A stretch of DNA of 19,698 bases from Actinomycetes bacterium (GTDB taxonomy: Bacteria; Actinomycetota; Humimicrobiia; JAHJRV01): the NCBI GenBank assembly GCA_030640275.1, contig DAOWJR010000060.1, forward strand, positions 1 to 19,698, given 5' to 3'. The notes under the pieces were generated by a model. The model searched no databases. It was not told the DNA's origin and was given only the letters and a program-made list of their open reading frames with translations. A program made the translations under genes and the position numbers. This document shows positions 1 through 8,460 of the stretch, in pieces. The stretch's first letter is position 1, and every line of letters starts with the position of its first letter.

Positions 1-117
1 AAGAAGTATCCAGATCCTTCTCTTTCACATTTATCAATGGGAATAAGTAATGATTTCGAGATAGCCATAGAAGAAGGGTCAACTATGGTAAGAATAGGTT
101 CTGCGATTTTTAAATAA
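1..117 (+). CDS. yggS: YggS-family PLP homeostasis protein, C-terminal end only
   Basis: The window opens inside this gene; only the last 38 residues and the TAA stop are present. The visible tail has the family's closing pattern: SMGIS, then DFEIAIEEGST, then VRIGSAIF, which shapes the phosphate-binding end of the TIM barrel in YggS/YlmE/PROSC proteins. These proteins bind pyridoxal 5'-phosphate and help balance its supply to other enzymes; no catalytic activity is established. It sits directly upstream of sepF, the usual place for yggS in Gram-positive division clusters, which supports the call despite the short fragment. The PLP lysine and most of the barrel lie outside the window. Confidence 0.85.
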   Translation, partial: KKYPDPSLSHLSMGISNDFEIAIEEGSTMVRIGSAIFK

Positions 118-131
118 GTGAGGTGATTTTT

Positions 132-593
132 TTGCCAGGATTTTTTAAAAAGGTATTGATTTTTTTAGGTTTGGCTGAAGAAGAGGAGGAATTTCTTGAA
201 GAAGAAGAAGAACAAAGATATTCAAGAGGCCGTTTTACAAAACCGGTAGTTAAATACTCGGGAGAGAATAAGAGAGAGTATGTTAGAAGAATAAATAAAT
301 CAAAAAAATTTATCCAATCTGAAGTATATATTATTGAACCACATAGTTTTAGTGACTCACAAGTTATGGGTGAAAAGTTTAAAGCAAATATTCCGGTGAT
401 TATCAATCTACAGGGAGTTGATCAAGATCTGGCAAAAAGAGTTATAGATTTTGCAAGTGGTATTACATACGGTCTTGATGGTGGAATTCAAAGAGTTGCA
501 GATAGAGTTTTTCTTTTATCACCTTATAATATTGAGGTATCAGCAGAAGAGAGGATAAGATTGCAAGAAAAAGGACTCTTTAATCAATTTTAA
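132..593 (+). CDS. sepF: Cell division protein SepF
   Basis: SepF binds FtsZ and anchors and bundles its filaments at the division septum. The protein starts with a short amphipathic helix (MPGFFKKVLIFLGL) that would target the membrane. A very acidic, Glu-rich linker follows to about residue 30, then a basic stretch. The SepF core lies at about residues 60-140, including the IINLQGVD segment and the ITYGLDGGIQRV segment. I prefer the TTG at 132 over the in-frame GTG at 123: GAGGTGA lies just upstream at the right distance, and SepF proteins normally begin with the G-F-F helix. This gives 153 residues, close to family length. It follows yggS by 14 bases and probably shares its transcript. Confidence 0.93.
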   Translation: MPGFFKKVLIFLGLAEEEEEFLEEEEEQRYSRGRFTKPVVKYSGENKREYVRRINKSKKFIQSEVYIIEPHSFSDSQVMGEKFKANIPVIINLQGVDQDLAKRVIDFASGITYGLDGGIQRVADRVFLLSPYNIEVSAEERIRLQEKGLFNQF

Positions 594-633
594 TCTATTC
601 TTAATTATTATCAGCATCTTTGGAGGATAAAAT

Positions 634-1458
634 ATGCATGATTTTAATAAACTTTGTTTTATTGGAGCTGGAAATATGTGTGAAGCTCTTCTTGCGGGGA
701 TTATCTCATCGAAATTTTTCCCAGTGGAGAATATTATTCTAAGTGACATCAGGAAGCAAAGGCTCAAATATTTAGAGGAGAAGTACAATGTGAAAACTAC
801 AATGGATAATAAAGAAGCTGTTAAAGTTTCTGATATTATATTTTTATCAGTAAAACCACAGAATATTTCATCAGTTTTATCAGAAGTAGGTGAGATTTTA
901 AAGTCAAATCAGATGGTAATTTCAATTGCTGTTGGTATTCCCACGTATTTTATTGAATCATATATAAAAGAAGAAATTCCTGTAATAAGAGTTATGCCCA
1001 ATACACCTGCACTTTTCCAATCAGCAATGTCTGTATTAAGTAAAGGTAAATATGCAGACGATGAGCATTTAGATTTTGCTAAAAAATTGCTTTCCTGTGT
1101 GGGTGATGTGGATATAATACCTGAAAAATTACAGAATGCTGCTTCTGCTATTAATGGTTGTGGACCTGCATATTTTTTCTATTTTATAGAATCTTTAGTA
1201 GATGCAGGGATATCAGTTGGATTGAATAAAGATATTGCAAAAAAACTTGCGGTTCAGACTATGGAAGGTTCAGTCAAGATGTTGAAGGAGTCTGTTAAAT
1301 CTCCAACTGAATTAAGAAGAATGGTTACGTCTCCTGGTGGAACAACTATTGCAGCATTAGAGCAATTTGAAAAAGGAGCAATTAGATATCACATATTAAA
1401 AGCAATAAAAGCAGCAACAAATAGAGCCCAGGAGCTAAGTAAGCAATTAATGAAGTAA
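634..1458 (+). CDS. proC: Pyrroline-5-carboxylate reductase
   Basis: ProC reduces 1-pyrroline-5-carboxylate to L-proline with NAD(P)H, the last step of proline synthesis, in the cytoplasm. The N-terminal Rossmann fold is visible as FIGAGNMCEALLAGI (residues 9-23), and VKPQN and RVMPNTPA follow. The C-terminal dimerisation domain carries the family signature around GCGPAYFFYFIESLVDAG and the SPGGTT segment. The 274-residue length is normal and the domain order complete. A strong GGAGG lies 7 bases before the ATG. The gene sits between sepF and divIVA, where many Gram-positives have yggT instead; proC here is a housekeeping insertion in a division cluster, and I infer only co-transcription, not a role in division. 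Confidence 0.95.
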   Translation: MHDFNKLCFIGAGNMCEALLAGIISSKFFPVENIILSDIRKQRLKYLEEKYNVKTTMDNKEAVKVSDIIFLSVKPQNISSVLSEVGEILKSNQMVISIAVGIPTYFIESYIKEEIPVIRVMPNTPALFQSAMSVLSKGKYADDEHLDFAKKLLSCVGDVDIIPEKLQNAASAINGCGPAYFFYFIESLVDAGISVGLNKDIAKKLAVQTMEGSVKMLKESVKSPTELRRMVTSPGGTTIAALEQFEKGAIRYHILKAIKAATNRAQELSKQLMK

Positions 1459-1525
1459 AAAATAAACAAATAAATAAATTTGGTAAAATATTAAAGCAAT
1501 ATTTATTATATAAAGGGAGATATAG

Positions 1526-2131
1526 ATGAGAATAACACCGATAGATATCCAGGAAAAGCAGTTTCACATATCTTTGAGGGGATATAATCCAGAAGAAGTA
1601 GACACCTTTTTAGATGTCATAGCTGGAGAATTAGAAACGCTTCATAAAAAGAATAACGATTTGGAGAGAAGACTTAATGAAGTAGAACTAAAAAGGGAGA
1701 CAGGGGGAGAACCGAGTGAAATTAGAAAAATAATGGAGAATACATTAATTTCTGCACAGAAGACTGCAGAAGAAATCATTAAAGCTGCTAAACTTGAATC
1801 AGAAAACATAAAAGTAGAATCGGAAAAAGAATCTGAGGAGATCGTGCTTAAATCTCAAGATGAAATTAGAGAAATGTTAGAAGATATCCAGGAAATTAAG
1901 AAAATACAGGATAAATTGAATAATAGTTTAACAGAAATTTATAATAGATTATCATCAGTTTTAAAAACTGAAAAGATATATGAAAGACCTTCTATTATAA
2001 AAGAGAATTTAAGTGAAAAGATTGTTGAAGAAAAAGAAGAGGTAGAAAAAAAGCATAAGGAGAAAGAAACAAAATCCTTTGCTGATAGTGAAATAGCTGA
2101 TAAATTTTTTGATGAGGAAAATATAGTTTAA
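1526..2131 (+). CDS. divIVA: DivIVA-family polar/septal coiled-coil protein
   Basis: DivIVA (Wag31 in mycobacteria) senses negative membrane curvature at poles and septa and recruits partners for division or polar growth. The N-terminal lipid-binding domain is clear: TPIDIQ near the start, then FHISLRGYNPEEVDTFLD (residues 13-30). By alignment with Bacillus subtilis, the membrane-inserting tip Phe17-Arg18 is Leu17-Arg18 here, so the hydrophobic/basic pair is kept. Residues from about 30 to 150 are heptad-like and rich in Glu and Lys, consistent with the usual coiled coil. The last 40 residues are a charged tail. AAGGGAG precedes the ATG at good spacing. At 201 residues the length is typical. 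It ends the yggS-sepF-proC-divIVA cluster. Confidence 0.92.
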   Translation: MRITPIDIQEKQFHISLRGYNPEEVDTFLDVIAGELETLHKKNNDLERRLNEVELKRETGGEPSEIRKIMENTLISAQKTAEEIIKAAKLESENIKVESEKESEEIVLKSQDEIREMLEDIQEIKKIQDKLNNSLTEIYNRLSSVLKTEKIYERPSIIKENLSEKIVEEKEEVEKKHKEKETKSFADSEIADKFFDEENIV

Positions 2132-2460
2132 TTGGATAGTAAGATTGTTTAATTTGCTATTTTGATTTTAATCTGACTTTATATAATTTCTTTAAAAATA
2201 TAATAAGATTATTATAATAGGAGATATGTAAAAATATTCAAATAAAGTAATTTAAATTTATATAAAAAGATATCAGATAAAACCTCTCTTAAATTTTAAT
2301 GGGAGGTTTTTATTTATTAAATACTTATACTAAAAGGAAATAAAGAAAAAAAATCCGATTATAAATTATATTTTATGTATAATTATATAAATATTCTGTA
2401 TTTACTTATATATTTATACACTGTTTTATTGGCAATTACTAATGATTTCTTGGAGTAAAA
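2132..2460. other. Intergenic region between divIVA and ileS
   Basis: This 329-base, extremely A+T-rich gap has no supported coding sequence. It holds one good hairpin terminator (2279-2318), which separates the division cluster from ileS. Downstream, a TATAAT at 2378-2383 is a possible -10 box for ileS, but no convincing -35 element lies at the right distance, and such matches are expected by chance at this composition. I looked for a T-box leader, common before aminoacyl-tRNA synthetase genes in Gram-positives, and found no T-box consensus. Confidence 0.7.
2279..2318 (+). terminator. Rho-independent terminator after divIVA
   Basis: AAAACCTCTC (2279-2288) pairs with GGGAGGTTTT (2301-2310), giving a 10-pair stem with one G-U pair and a 12-base A/T loop. 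A T-rich tail (TTTTTATTTATT) follows. It lies 147 bases after the divIVA stop, so the transcript would have a long untranslated tail. The A-tract and T-tract flanks could let it work on both strands, but no gene converges from the right. Confidence 0.75.
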
Positions 2461-5400
2461 ATGTTTAAACCAGTTAAAAGTAAAGTTGATTTAGTAAAAC
2501 TTGAAAACAATATTTTAGAGTTCTGGAAGAATAATAAAATCTTTCAAAAGAGTCTAAAAAATAGAGAGGGAAGTAAAAAGTTCATATTCTATGAGGGACC
2601 TCCAACAGCAAATGCTAAACCAGGAGTTCATCACGTACTTGCAAGATCATTTAAGGACATATTTTCCCGATATCAAACAATGAAAGGATATTATGTTCCA
2701 AGGAAAGGTGGATGGGATACACATGGTTTACCTGTAGAGCTTGAAATTGAAAAAAAATTAGGGGTGAATAGTAAAAAAGAAATTGAAGAAATTGGAATTA
2801 AGCGTTTTAGTGAGTTATGTAAACAATCTGTATTTGAGTATGTAGAAGACTGGGTTAAATTGACTGATAGAATTGGTTTCTGGTTAGACATGTCTGATGC
2901 ATACTATACTTTTACAAATAACTATATTGAAACTGTATGGTGGATTTTAAAACAAATATATGATAAGGATCTTTTATATGAAGGATATAAAGTTGTAACT
3001 TACTGTCCTAGATGTGGAACCCCTCTTTCAAGTCATGAAGTAGCTCAGGGTTATAAAGAAGTTGAGGACCCTTCAGTTTATGTAAAGTTTAAACTTAAAT
3101 ATGAGGATTCTAACTTCTTAGTTTGGACTACAACACCGTGGACCCTTCTATCAAATGTAGCATTAGCTGTAAACTCGGATGAAGATTATGTTGAAATAAG
3201 CAAGAATAATGAAAAACTTATATTGGCCAAAACTCTTTTAAATGAAGTAATAAAAGAACCTTATGAGATAATAAAAAAGCTTAAAGGTAAAGTTCTAATA
3301 GGTAAAAGATATGAACCATTATTTAATTACACAAACATAAAAAATAATTGTTATTTTGTAGTAGATGCAAATTTTGTTTCTCTTAAGGAAGGAACTGGAA
3401 TTGTTCATATAGCTCCCGCTTTTGGTGTAGATGATATGAATTTAGCAAGAGAAAAAGATCTTCCTATTATTCAATTAGTTGATGAATCAGGGGAAATAAA
3501 GAGCCAAGCTGTTGATTTTGCAGGTCTATTTGTTAAAGAAGCTGATCCCAAAATTATAAAGAATCTTAAACAAAGAAAAATCCTATTTAAAGAGGAAAAA
3601 ATTTTACATTCATACCCTCATTGCTGGAGATGTGATACTCCACTTTTATATTATGCAAGGAAATCCTGGTTTATTGCTACATCAAAAATAAAAGATAAGT
3701 TATTAAAATCAAATTCTGAGATAAACTGGTATCCTGATCACATCAAATATGGACGATTTGGTAATTGGTTAGAAAATAATATTGACTGGTCACTTTCAAG
3801 AGAGAGATACTGGGGTACACCACTTCCAATTTGGGAGGATAATTCTGGTCATAAAATTTGCATTGGAAGTTTTAAGGAACTTAAAGATTTAGCTAAAGAT
3901 TTTCCAGATAAATTTGATCCACATAGACCATATATTGATGAAATAAAGCTTATTTGTCCACAGTGTAAGGAAGAAATGAGTAGAGTTAAAGAAGTAATTG
4001 ATTGTTGGTTTGATTCTGGTTCAATGCCATATGCTCAACTTCATTATCCTTTTGAAAATTATGAGAAATTTTACAATAATTTTCCAGCAGATTTTATTTG
4101 TGAAGCATTAGATCAAACTAGAGGTTGGTTCTATACTATGATGGCTATATCAACTATTTTATTTGAGAAGTCGAGTTATAAAAATGTTGTCTGCTTAGGT
4201 CTAATAAATGATAAACATGGAAGAAGAATGAGTAAGTCCAGAGGGAATACAGTAGATCCCTGGTCAGTTTTAAATAAACAGGGTGCTGATGCACTTAGAT
4301 GGTATCTCTTTACCTCTAGCTCCCCTTGGGTAAATAAGAATTTTGATGTGGATATAATAAATGAAATCATAAAGAAATTTATTCTTACATTATGGAACAG
4401 TTATAGTTTTTTTGTAGTATATGCAAATATTGATAAATTTAATCCAGAAAAATATTCCATAAAATTTGAGGAAAGGTCTGTTCTGGATAAATGGATTTTA
4501 TCAGAACTAAATCAAACAATAGCTACTGTTGATAAAAGTCTGAATAATTATGCTGCTACAAGGGGTGGAAAAGAAATTGAACAATTTGTTGATAAGCTAT
4601 CAAACTGGTATATTAGAAGATCGAGAAGGAGATTCTGGAAATCTGAGGAGGATAAAGATAAGATTTCTGCATATTTAACTCTTTATGAATGTCTGGTAAC
4701 AATTGCAAAACTTTTAGCACCGTATATGCCCTTTATAAGTGAGGAGATTTATCAAAACCTTGTTTTTTCTATTTCTAAAGATTCACTAATGAGTGTTCAT
4801 TTAGCAGATTTTCCAGTTTCAGAAGAAAAACTAATTGACAAGGATTTAATGGAGGAAATGAATATAGTAAGAAAAGTTGTGAGTATGGGTAGAGCAGCAA
4901 GAAATAAGGCATCAATAAAAGTTAGGCAACCATTGCCATATATTAAAGTATTTAAAACAGAACAAACAGAAAAATTGATAAATTATGAGGTTGTAATAAA
5001 AGATGAACTTAATGTAAAAAGTTTTGAATTAACCCCAGATCTTAAACAGATATTAAACTATAAAGTAAAACCAAATCTTGAACTTCTGGGTCCAAAATAT
5101 GGCTCTAAGATTTCTTTAATAAAAAATATCTTGGAAAGAATGAATCATCAAGAAATTGCAAATATCGTGTTAGCAAATGAGAAGGTTAAAATTAAGTTGG
5201 AAGAACAAGAGGAAGAACTATTACCGGAAGAAATATTAATAGAGATAGTTGCACCATCAGAACACATCACTGAAAAGGAAGGTGAAATAGCTCTTACTTT
5301 AAATACGGTATTATCGAAAGAGCTTCTTGATGAAGGTTTTATAAGAGAACTGGTGAGATTAATTCAAAACCAGAGAAAAAAGGCTGGATTTAGAATAGAA

Positions 5401-5595
5401 AATACCATAAAAACTATAATTGAATGTTCCGAAGACAAGGAAGTAGTTATTAAAGAACATAAAGATTATTTATGCACAGAAACCTTAACTACAGAGTTAA
5501 TATTCTCGGATAAACTTTCTGGTTACATAGAAGAATTTAATATTGATAAAAAAAAGGTTAGAGTAGGTATATCTGTTTCCGGTTCCATTACATAA
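2461..5595 (+). CDS. ileS: Isoleucyl-tRNA synthetase, type 2 (eukaryote-like)
   Basis: IleRS attaches isoleucine to tRNA-Ile in the cytoplasm and edits mischarged valine. At 1044 residues it has the length of the type 2 (IleRS2) branch. The Rossmann catalytic domain begins around GPPTANAKPGVHH; the class I signature reads G55-V56-H57-H58, not the usual His-x-Gly-His. The second signature, RMSKS, is at residues 589-593. The editing domain (CP1) lies between them, with LVWTTTPWTL near its start. Cysteine pairs at 182/185, 388/391 and 499/502 are probable zinc or structural knuckles. An anticodon-binding domain and a C-terminal extension follow. GGAG precedes the ATG by 5 bases. The position between divIVA and lspA is classic. 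Function is certain; the altered signature implies mupirocin tolerance (see findings). Confidence 0.97.
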   Translation: MFKPVKSKVDLVKLENNILEFWKNNKIFQKSLKNREGSKKFIFYEGPPTANAKPGVHHVLARSFKDIFSRYQTMKGYYVPRKGGWDTHGLPVELEIEKKLGVNSKKEIEEIGIKRFSELCKQSVFEYVEDWVKLTDRIGFWLDMSDAYYTFTNNYIETVWWILKQIYDKDLLYEGYKVVTYCPRCGTPLSSHEVAQGYKEVEDPSVYVKFKLKYEDSNFLVWTTTPWTLLSNVALAVNSDEDYVEISKNNEKLILAKTLLNEVIKEPYEIIKKLKGKVLIGKRYEPLFNYTNIKNNCYFVVDANFVSLKEGTGIVHIAPAFGVDDMNLAREKDLPIIQLVDESGEIKSQAVDFAGLFVKEADPKIIKNLKQRKILFKEEKILHSYPHCWRCDTPLLYYARKSWFIATSKIKDKLLKSNSEINWYPDHIKYGRFGNWLENNIDWSLSRERYWGTPLPIWEDNSGHKICIGSFKELKDLAKDFPDKFDPHRPYIDEIKLICPQCKEEMSRVKEVIDCWFDSGSMPYAQLHYPFENYEKFYNNFPADFICEALDQTRGWFYTMMAISTILFEKSSYKNVVCLGLINDKHGRRMSKSRGNTVDPWSVLNKQGADALRWYLFTSSSPWVNKNFDVDIINEIIKKFILTLWNSYSFFVVYANIDKFNPEKYSIKFEERSVLDKWILSELNQTIATVDKSLNNYAATRGGKEIEQFVDKLSNWYIRRSRRRFWKSEEDKDKISAYLTLYECLVTIAKLLAPYMPFISEEIYQNLVFSISKDSLMSVHLADFPVSEEKLIDKDLMEEMNIVRKVVSMGRAARNKASIKVRQPLPYIKVFKTEQTEKLINYEVVIKDELNVKSFELTPDLKQILNYKVKPNLELLGPKYGSKISLIKNILERMNHQEIANIVLANEKVKIKLEEQEEELLPEEILIEIVAPSEHITEKEGEIALTLNTVLSKELLDEGFIRELVRLIQNQRKKAGFRIENTIKTIIECSEDKEVVIKEHKDYLCTETLTTELIFSDKLSGYIEEFNIDKKKVRVGISVSGSIT

Positions 5596-5626
5596 AAAAT
5601 AAATTAAATAATCTTTGAAAGTTTTA

Positions 5627-5665
5627 GGCATAGTTTCTTGATTAAAATGTCTTCGAAACTATGCC
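5627..5665. repeat. Perfect 11-bp inverted repeat between ileS and lspA
   Basis: GGCATAGTTTC (5627-5637) and GAAACTATGCC (5655-5665) are exact reverse complements around a 17-base spacer. This is the strongest hairpin in the 178-base gap and is more GC-rich than its surroundings. No T-tract follows on either strand, so it is not a standard intrinsic terminator. It could stabilise the 3' end of the ileS transcript, act as a processing site, or be an operator. A TATAAT at 5734-5739 downstream might be a -10 box for lspA, but its -35 is not convincing. Confidence 0.6.
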
Positions 5666-5773
5666 ACAAAGCTAAAAATATTCTGAAAAATTTTTATTAT
5701 AAAATTAAAATATTTGATTTAAAAAGGAAAAAATATAATTTAACAATAATAGTTAAAGAGAATAATTAAATTA

Positions 5774-6289
5774 ATGATAAATAGAAAAAATGGTATAAGA
5801 ATAACCTGGTTTTTATGGATTATAGTTCTATTATTTGACCAGATAACAAAATATTTAATAAGAAAGAACTCGCTTTTAGGAGATTCAATTCCAGTAATAC
5901 CAAATTTTTTTCACATAACTCATGTAAGTAACACTGGAGCTGCATTTGGAATATTTCCAAATGCCAAATATTTTTTTATTATTGCTTCTATTATTGCTAT
6001 AGCTTTTTTCCTTTACTTTTTGTATATATATAAGCAAAGGAATCCCGCTTTTTATATATCGATTGGTTTGATTTTAGGAGGAGCAACAGGTAATCTATTG
6101 GATAGAATTATTTTTGGAAAAGTAACAGATTTTTTAGATTTTGGAATAAATTCAAAACTTAGATGGCCTGCGTTCAATATTGCAGATTCATGTGTAGTAA
6201 TTGGTTTTTTTATACTTGCCTTATTAGTAGTAAAAGGAGATCTATTTTTTTTGAAAAAGAAAAATAATGTTTTGAAAGGAGTAAGTTAA
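5774..6289 (+). CDS. lspA: Lipoprotein signal peptidase (signal peptidase II)
   Basis: LspA is an inner-membrane aspartic protease that removes the signal peptide from prolipoproteins after Lgt has added the diacylglyceryl group. Four hydrophobic segments are visible. The family blocks are present: FDQITK near residue 21, VSNTGAAFGIF around 51-61, GNLLDR at 106-111, and FNIADS at 134-139. The catalytic pair should be Asp119 (in GKVTDF) and Asp138, matching the Asp124/Asp143 spacing known in other bacteria. Length (171) is normal. The ATG has only a weak, distant purine-rich stretch upstream, so start strength may be low. The stop abuts the lgt ATG, so the two lipoprotein enzymes are almost certainly co-translated. 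Confidence 0.95.
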   Translation: MINRKNGIRITWFLWIIVLLFDQITKYLIRKNSLLGDSIPVIPNFFHITHVSNTGAAFGIFPNAKYFFIIASIIAIAFFLYFLYIYKQRNPAFYISIGLILGGATGNLLDRIIFGKVTDFLDFGINSKLRWPAFNIADSCVVIGFFILALLVVKGDLFFLKKKNNVLKGVS

Positions 6290-7024
6290 ATGTATCCCAC
6301 TCTATTTAAGATTGGAAATATAACAATTCACTCATACGGATTTATGGTAGCTCTGGGTTGCCTATTGGCAATTTTTATAATTTATCTTGAATCTAAAAGA
6401 AAAGGATTAGATCCTAACCTTGCATTAGACTTGGGATTGACAGCTATGATATGTGGTACATTGGGTAGTAAATTGAATTTTGTTATAAGAAACTGGAGTT
6501 ACTATTCAGGAAATCCAATTGAAATATTATTAGGATTTGGACAGGGTTTTATATTCTATGGAGGATTAGTCTCAGGAGTACTCGGAGTTGTATTAGTTAG
6601 TTACTTTAAAAGGATATCAATTAAAACAGTCACTGATATGTGTGCACCAGCACTTCCACTGGGTCATGCTATTGGTAGAATAGGCTGTCTTTTAAGGGGA
6701 TGTTGTTATGGAAAAATAACTGATTTACCCTGGGCAATTCATCTTGAGGGAGCATTTAGACATCCAACTCAGATATATCATTTTTCTCACAATTTATTAA
6801 TTTTTATTTTTTTATGGCTCATTAGAAAAAGAATTAAAGTTGAAGGGAATTTGATATTAATCTATTTTATGCTTTATGGTTTAGCTCGTTTTATAACAGA
6901 GTTTTTTAGAGATAACCCTATATTTGTGTGGAACCTTACTGGTTCTCAAATATTTTCTATAGTCATATTTTTTACCTCATTTATATTTTTAATGTATCGA
7001 TATCGTATTTATAAAAAAATTTAA
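6290..7024 (+). CDS. lgt: Prolipoprotein diacylglyceryl transferase
   Basis: Lgt moves a diacylglyceryl group from phosphatidylglycerol to the lipobox cysteine of prolipoproteins, the step before LspA cleavage. The protein is strongly hydrophobic with about seven membrane segments. Conserved blocks are visible: the N-terminal HSYG (residues 14-17), FIFYGGL near 88-93, the Lgt signature GHAIGRIGC (with Arg130) followed by GCCYG, and HPTQIYH (158-164). Length (244) is slightly short but within range. Its ATG directly follows the lspA stop, and AAAGGAG lies inside the lspA end. Direct lspA-lgt adjacency makes a compact lipoprotein-maturation pair, though no lipobox-bearing protein is encoded in this window. 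Confidence 0.95.
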   Translation: MYPTLFKIGNITIHSYGFMVALGCLLAIFIIYLESKRKGLDPNLALDLGLTAMICGTLGSKLNFVIRNWSYYSGNPIEILLGFGQGFIFYGGLVSGVLGVVLVSYFKRISIKTVTDMCAPALPLGHAIGRIGCLLRGCCYGKITDLPWAIHLEGAFRHPTQIYHFSHNLLIFIFLWLIRKRIKVEGNLILIYFMLYGLARFITEFFRDNPIFVWNLTGSQIFSIVIFFTSFIFLMYRYRIYKKI

Positions 7025-7106
7025 TTTTAAAAGTGCAAAAAACATATAAAAAATTAAAAATCTTTCCCGTGAAAATTTAGGTTTTAATGTTTTGGTATAT
7101 TACCCT

Positions 7107-8051
7107 ATGGAAAAACATATAAGAAAGATAAAACTCACATCCTCTTATAAAGATATTGGTAAAAGACTGGACCTTTTTATTTGTGAGAGAATACCAAAAC
7201 TATCAAGGTCTAGAGTTCAAAAGTTAATTTCACAAGGAAATGTTTCTGTAGATGGTGAAAAAAAGTCAAAGAGTTATGCTATAAAGAGAAAAAATAATAT
7301 TGAAGTAAATATTCCTCCCTTATCAAAGCTAAAAGCTGAACCAGAAGATATTAAAATAAATATCATATATGAAGATGAGGATATAATAGTTTTATCGAAA
7401 CCTGCTGGTATCGTTGTTCATCCATCTCCCGGTCATCCTGCTAAAACAATTGTTAATGCACTACTTTTTCATACAAAATTTTTATCCGATATTGGCGGAG
7501 TACTCAGGCCAGGTATTGTCCACAGATTGGATAAGCAAACATCTGGTTTAATGATAGTAGCAAAGAATGATGATGCTCATAAAAATCTTTCCCAACAATT
7601 TAAAAAGAAGAGTGTTAAAAAAATTTATTTAGCATTAGTACATGGTAGAATAGAGGAGGATGAAGGTAAAATTGATGCTCCGATAGGAAGAAGTAGAAGG
7701 AATAGGAAGAAAATGTCTGTAATTCCTGAAGGGAGGGAGTCAGTAACTGAATTTGAAGTTCTTAAACGGTTTAATAATTTTACTCTAATTAAAGTAAGGC
7801 CTATAACAGGGAGAACTCACCAAATAAGAGTACATCTATCTTATATAGGAAAACCAGTAGTTGGAGATGTTCAGTATGGAAAGAGAATAAGAATTGAAGA
7901 TTATTTAAAACTGAAAAGGCATTTTTTACATGCATCAAAATTGGAGTTTATACACCCAAGAGATGGAAAAGAAATGAGTTTTGAAGATAAGCTACCAGAA
8001 GAATTAAAAAATTTATTAAATATATTAAAAAATAAAAATATTGATTTTTAA
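7107..8051 (+). CDS. 23S rRNA pseudouridine synthase, RluD/RluA family
   Basis: This enzyme isomerises specific uridines to pseudouridine, most likely in 23S rRNA helix 69 as for RluD; the exact target cannot be read from sequence. An S4 RNA-binding domain covers about residues 15-70 (KRLDLFI, then SRSRVQKLISQGNV). The catalytic domain follows, with HRLDKQTSG carrying the catalytic Asp142 and later GRTHQIRVHL. I chose the ATG at 7107, giving 314 residues, because family members start just before the S4 domain; an in-frame TTG at 7092 would add five residues. Neither start has a strong ribosome-binding site. Placement after lspA is the common actinobacterial and Firmicute order; lgt is inserted between them here. 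Confidence 0.9.
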   Translation: MEKHIRKIKLTSSYKDIGKRLDLFICERIPKLSRSRVQKLISQGNVSVDGEKKSKSYAIKRKNNIEVNIPPLSKLKAEPEDIKINIIYEDEDIIVLSKPAGIVVHPSPGHPAKTIVNALLFHTKFLSDIGGVLRPGIVHRLDKQTSGLMIVAKNDDAHKNLSQQFKKKSVKKIYLALVHGRIEEDEGKIDAPIGRSRRNRKKMSVIPEGRESVTEFEVLKRFNNFTLIKVRPITGRTHQIRVHLSYIGKPVVGDVQYGKRIRIEDYLKLKRHFLHASKLEFIHPRDGKEMSFEDKLPEELKNLLNILKNKNIDF

Positions 8052-8062
8052 GAATAGTAACT

Positions 8063-8107
8063 GTAATATTACATACTAATTGATACAAAATAGTAATAGG
8101 GTATCAA
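8063..8107. repeat. Two short dyads upstream of the DUF211 gene
   Basis: A 10-base perfect palindrome GTAATATTAC (8063-8072) is followed by an inverted pair TTGATAC (8080-8086) and GTATCAA (8101-8107) with a 14-base spacer. Both lie in the 80-base gap before the DUF211 start. They may be operator half-sites or a small hairpin; no clear promoter could be assigned. Chance is a real alternative at this base composition. Confidence 0.35.
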
Positions 8108-8131
8108 AAAATATTTGGGAGCGATTAAAAA

Positions 8132-8437
8132 TTGAGTAATATAAGGCGTTTGGTATTAGATGTATTAAAACCACTATCACCATCCATCGTAGATTTAGCT
8201 AAGCAATTAGCTGACATTCAAGGAGTTGATGGAGTTGATGTTAGCTTGGTTGAGATGGATGCAAAATCTGAAAGTGTGAAAATTACTTGTGAAGGAGAAA
8301 ACATAAATTTTAATGATGTTGAAGCTATAATCAGTGATAATGGAGGTTCAGTTCATAGTGTTGATAAGGTCTCAAGTGGTAGTACTATTATTGAAGAAGT
8401 TCCAACTCATCAAGATACAGAATCAACCCTTGCTTAA
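8132..8437 (+). CDS. DUF211 family protein
   Basis: A 101-residue soluble protein matching DUF211, a small ferredoxin-fold-like family known mainly from Archaea and without an established biochemical role. The hallmark start is clear: IRRLVLDVLKPLSPSIVDLA (residues 4-23), then GVDGVDV, then VKITCEGENINF, and GGSVHSVDKVSSG near residue 80. About 15 residues of acidic/Ser-Thr tail follow the domain. The start is TTG with GGGAGCG about 9 bases upstream; no better start exists, and the family motif begins right after it. It is followed 23 bases later by a VIT1/CCC1-like membrane protein, a pairing I recall from archaeal genomes. A role in metal or anion handling with that partner is only inference. 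Confidence 0.85.
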   Translation: MSNIRRLVLDVLKPLSPSIVDLAKQLADIQGVDGVDVSLVEMDAKSESVKITCEGENINFNDVEAIISDNGGSVHSVDKVSSGSTIIEEVPTHQDTESTLA

Positions 8438-8460
8438 TCTTATAATATTCAAAAGAACCC

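Noticed and set aside
2132..2460. Possible T-box leader before ileS
   Set aside because: A terminator-like hairpin is present, but no T-box consensus or specifier loop can be recognised, and the hairpin is 150 bases from the ileS start.
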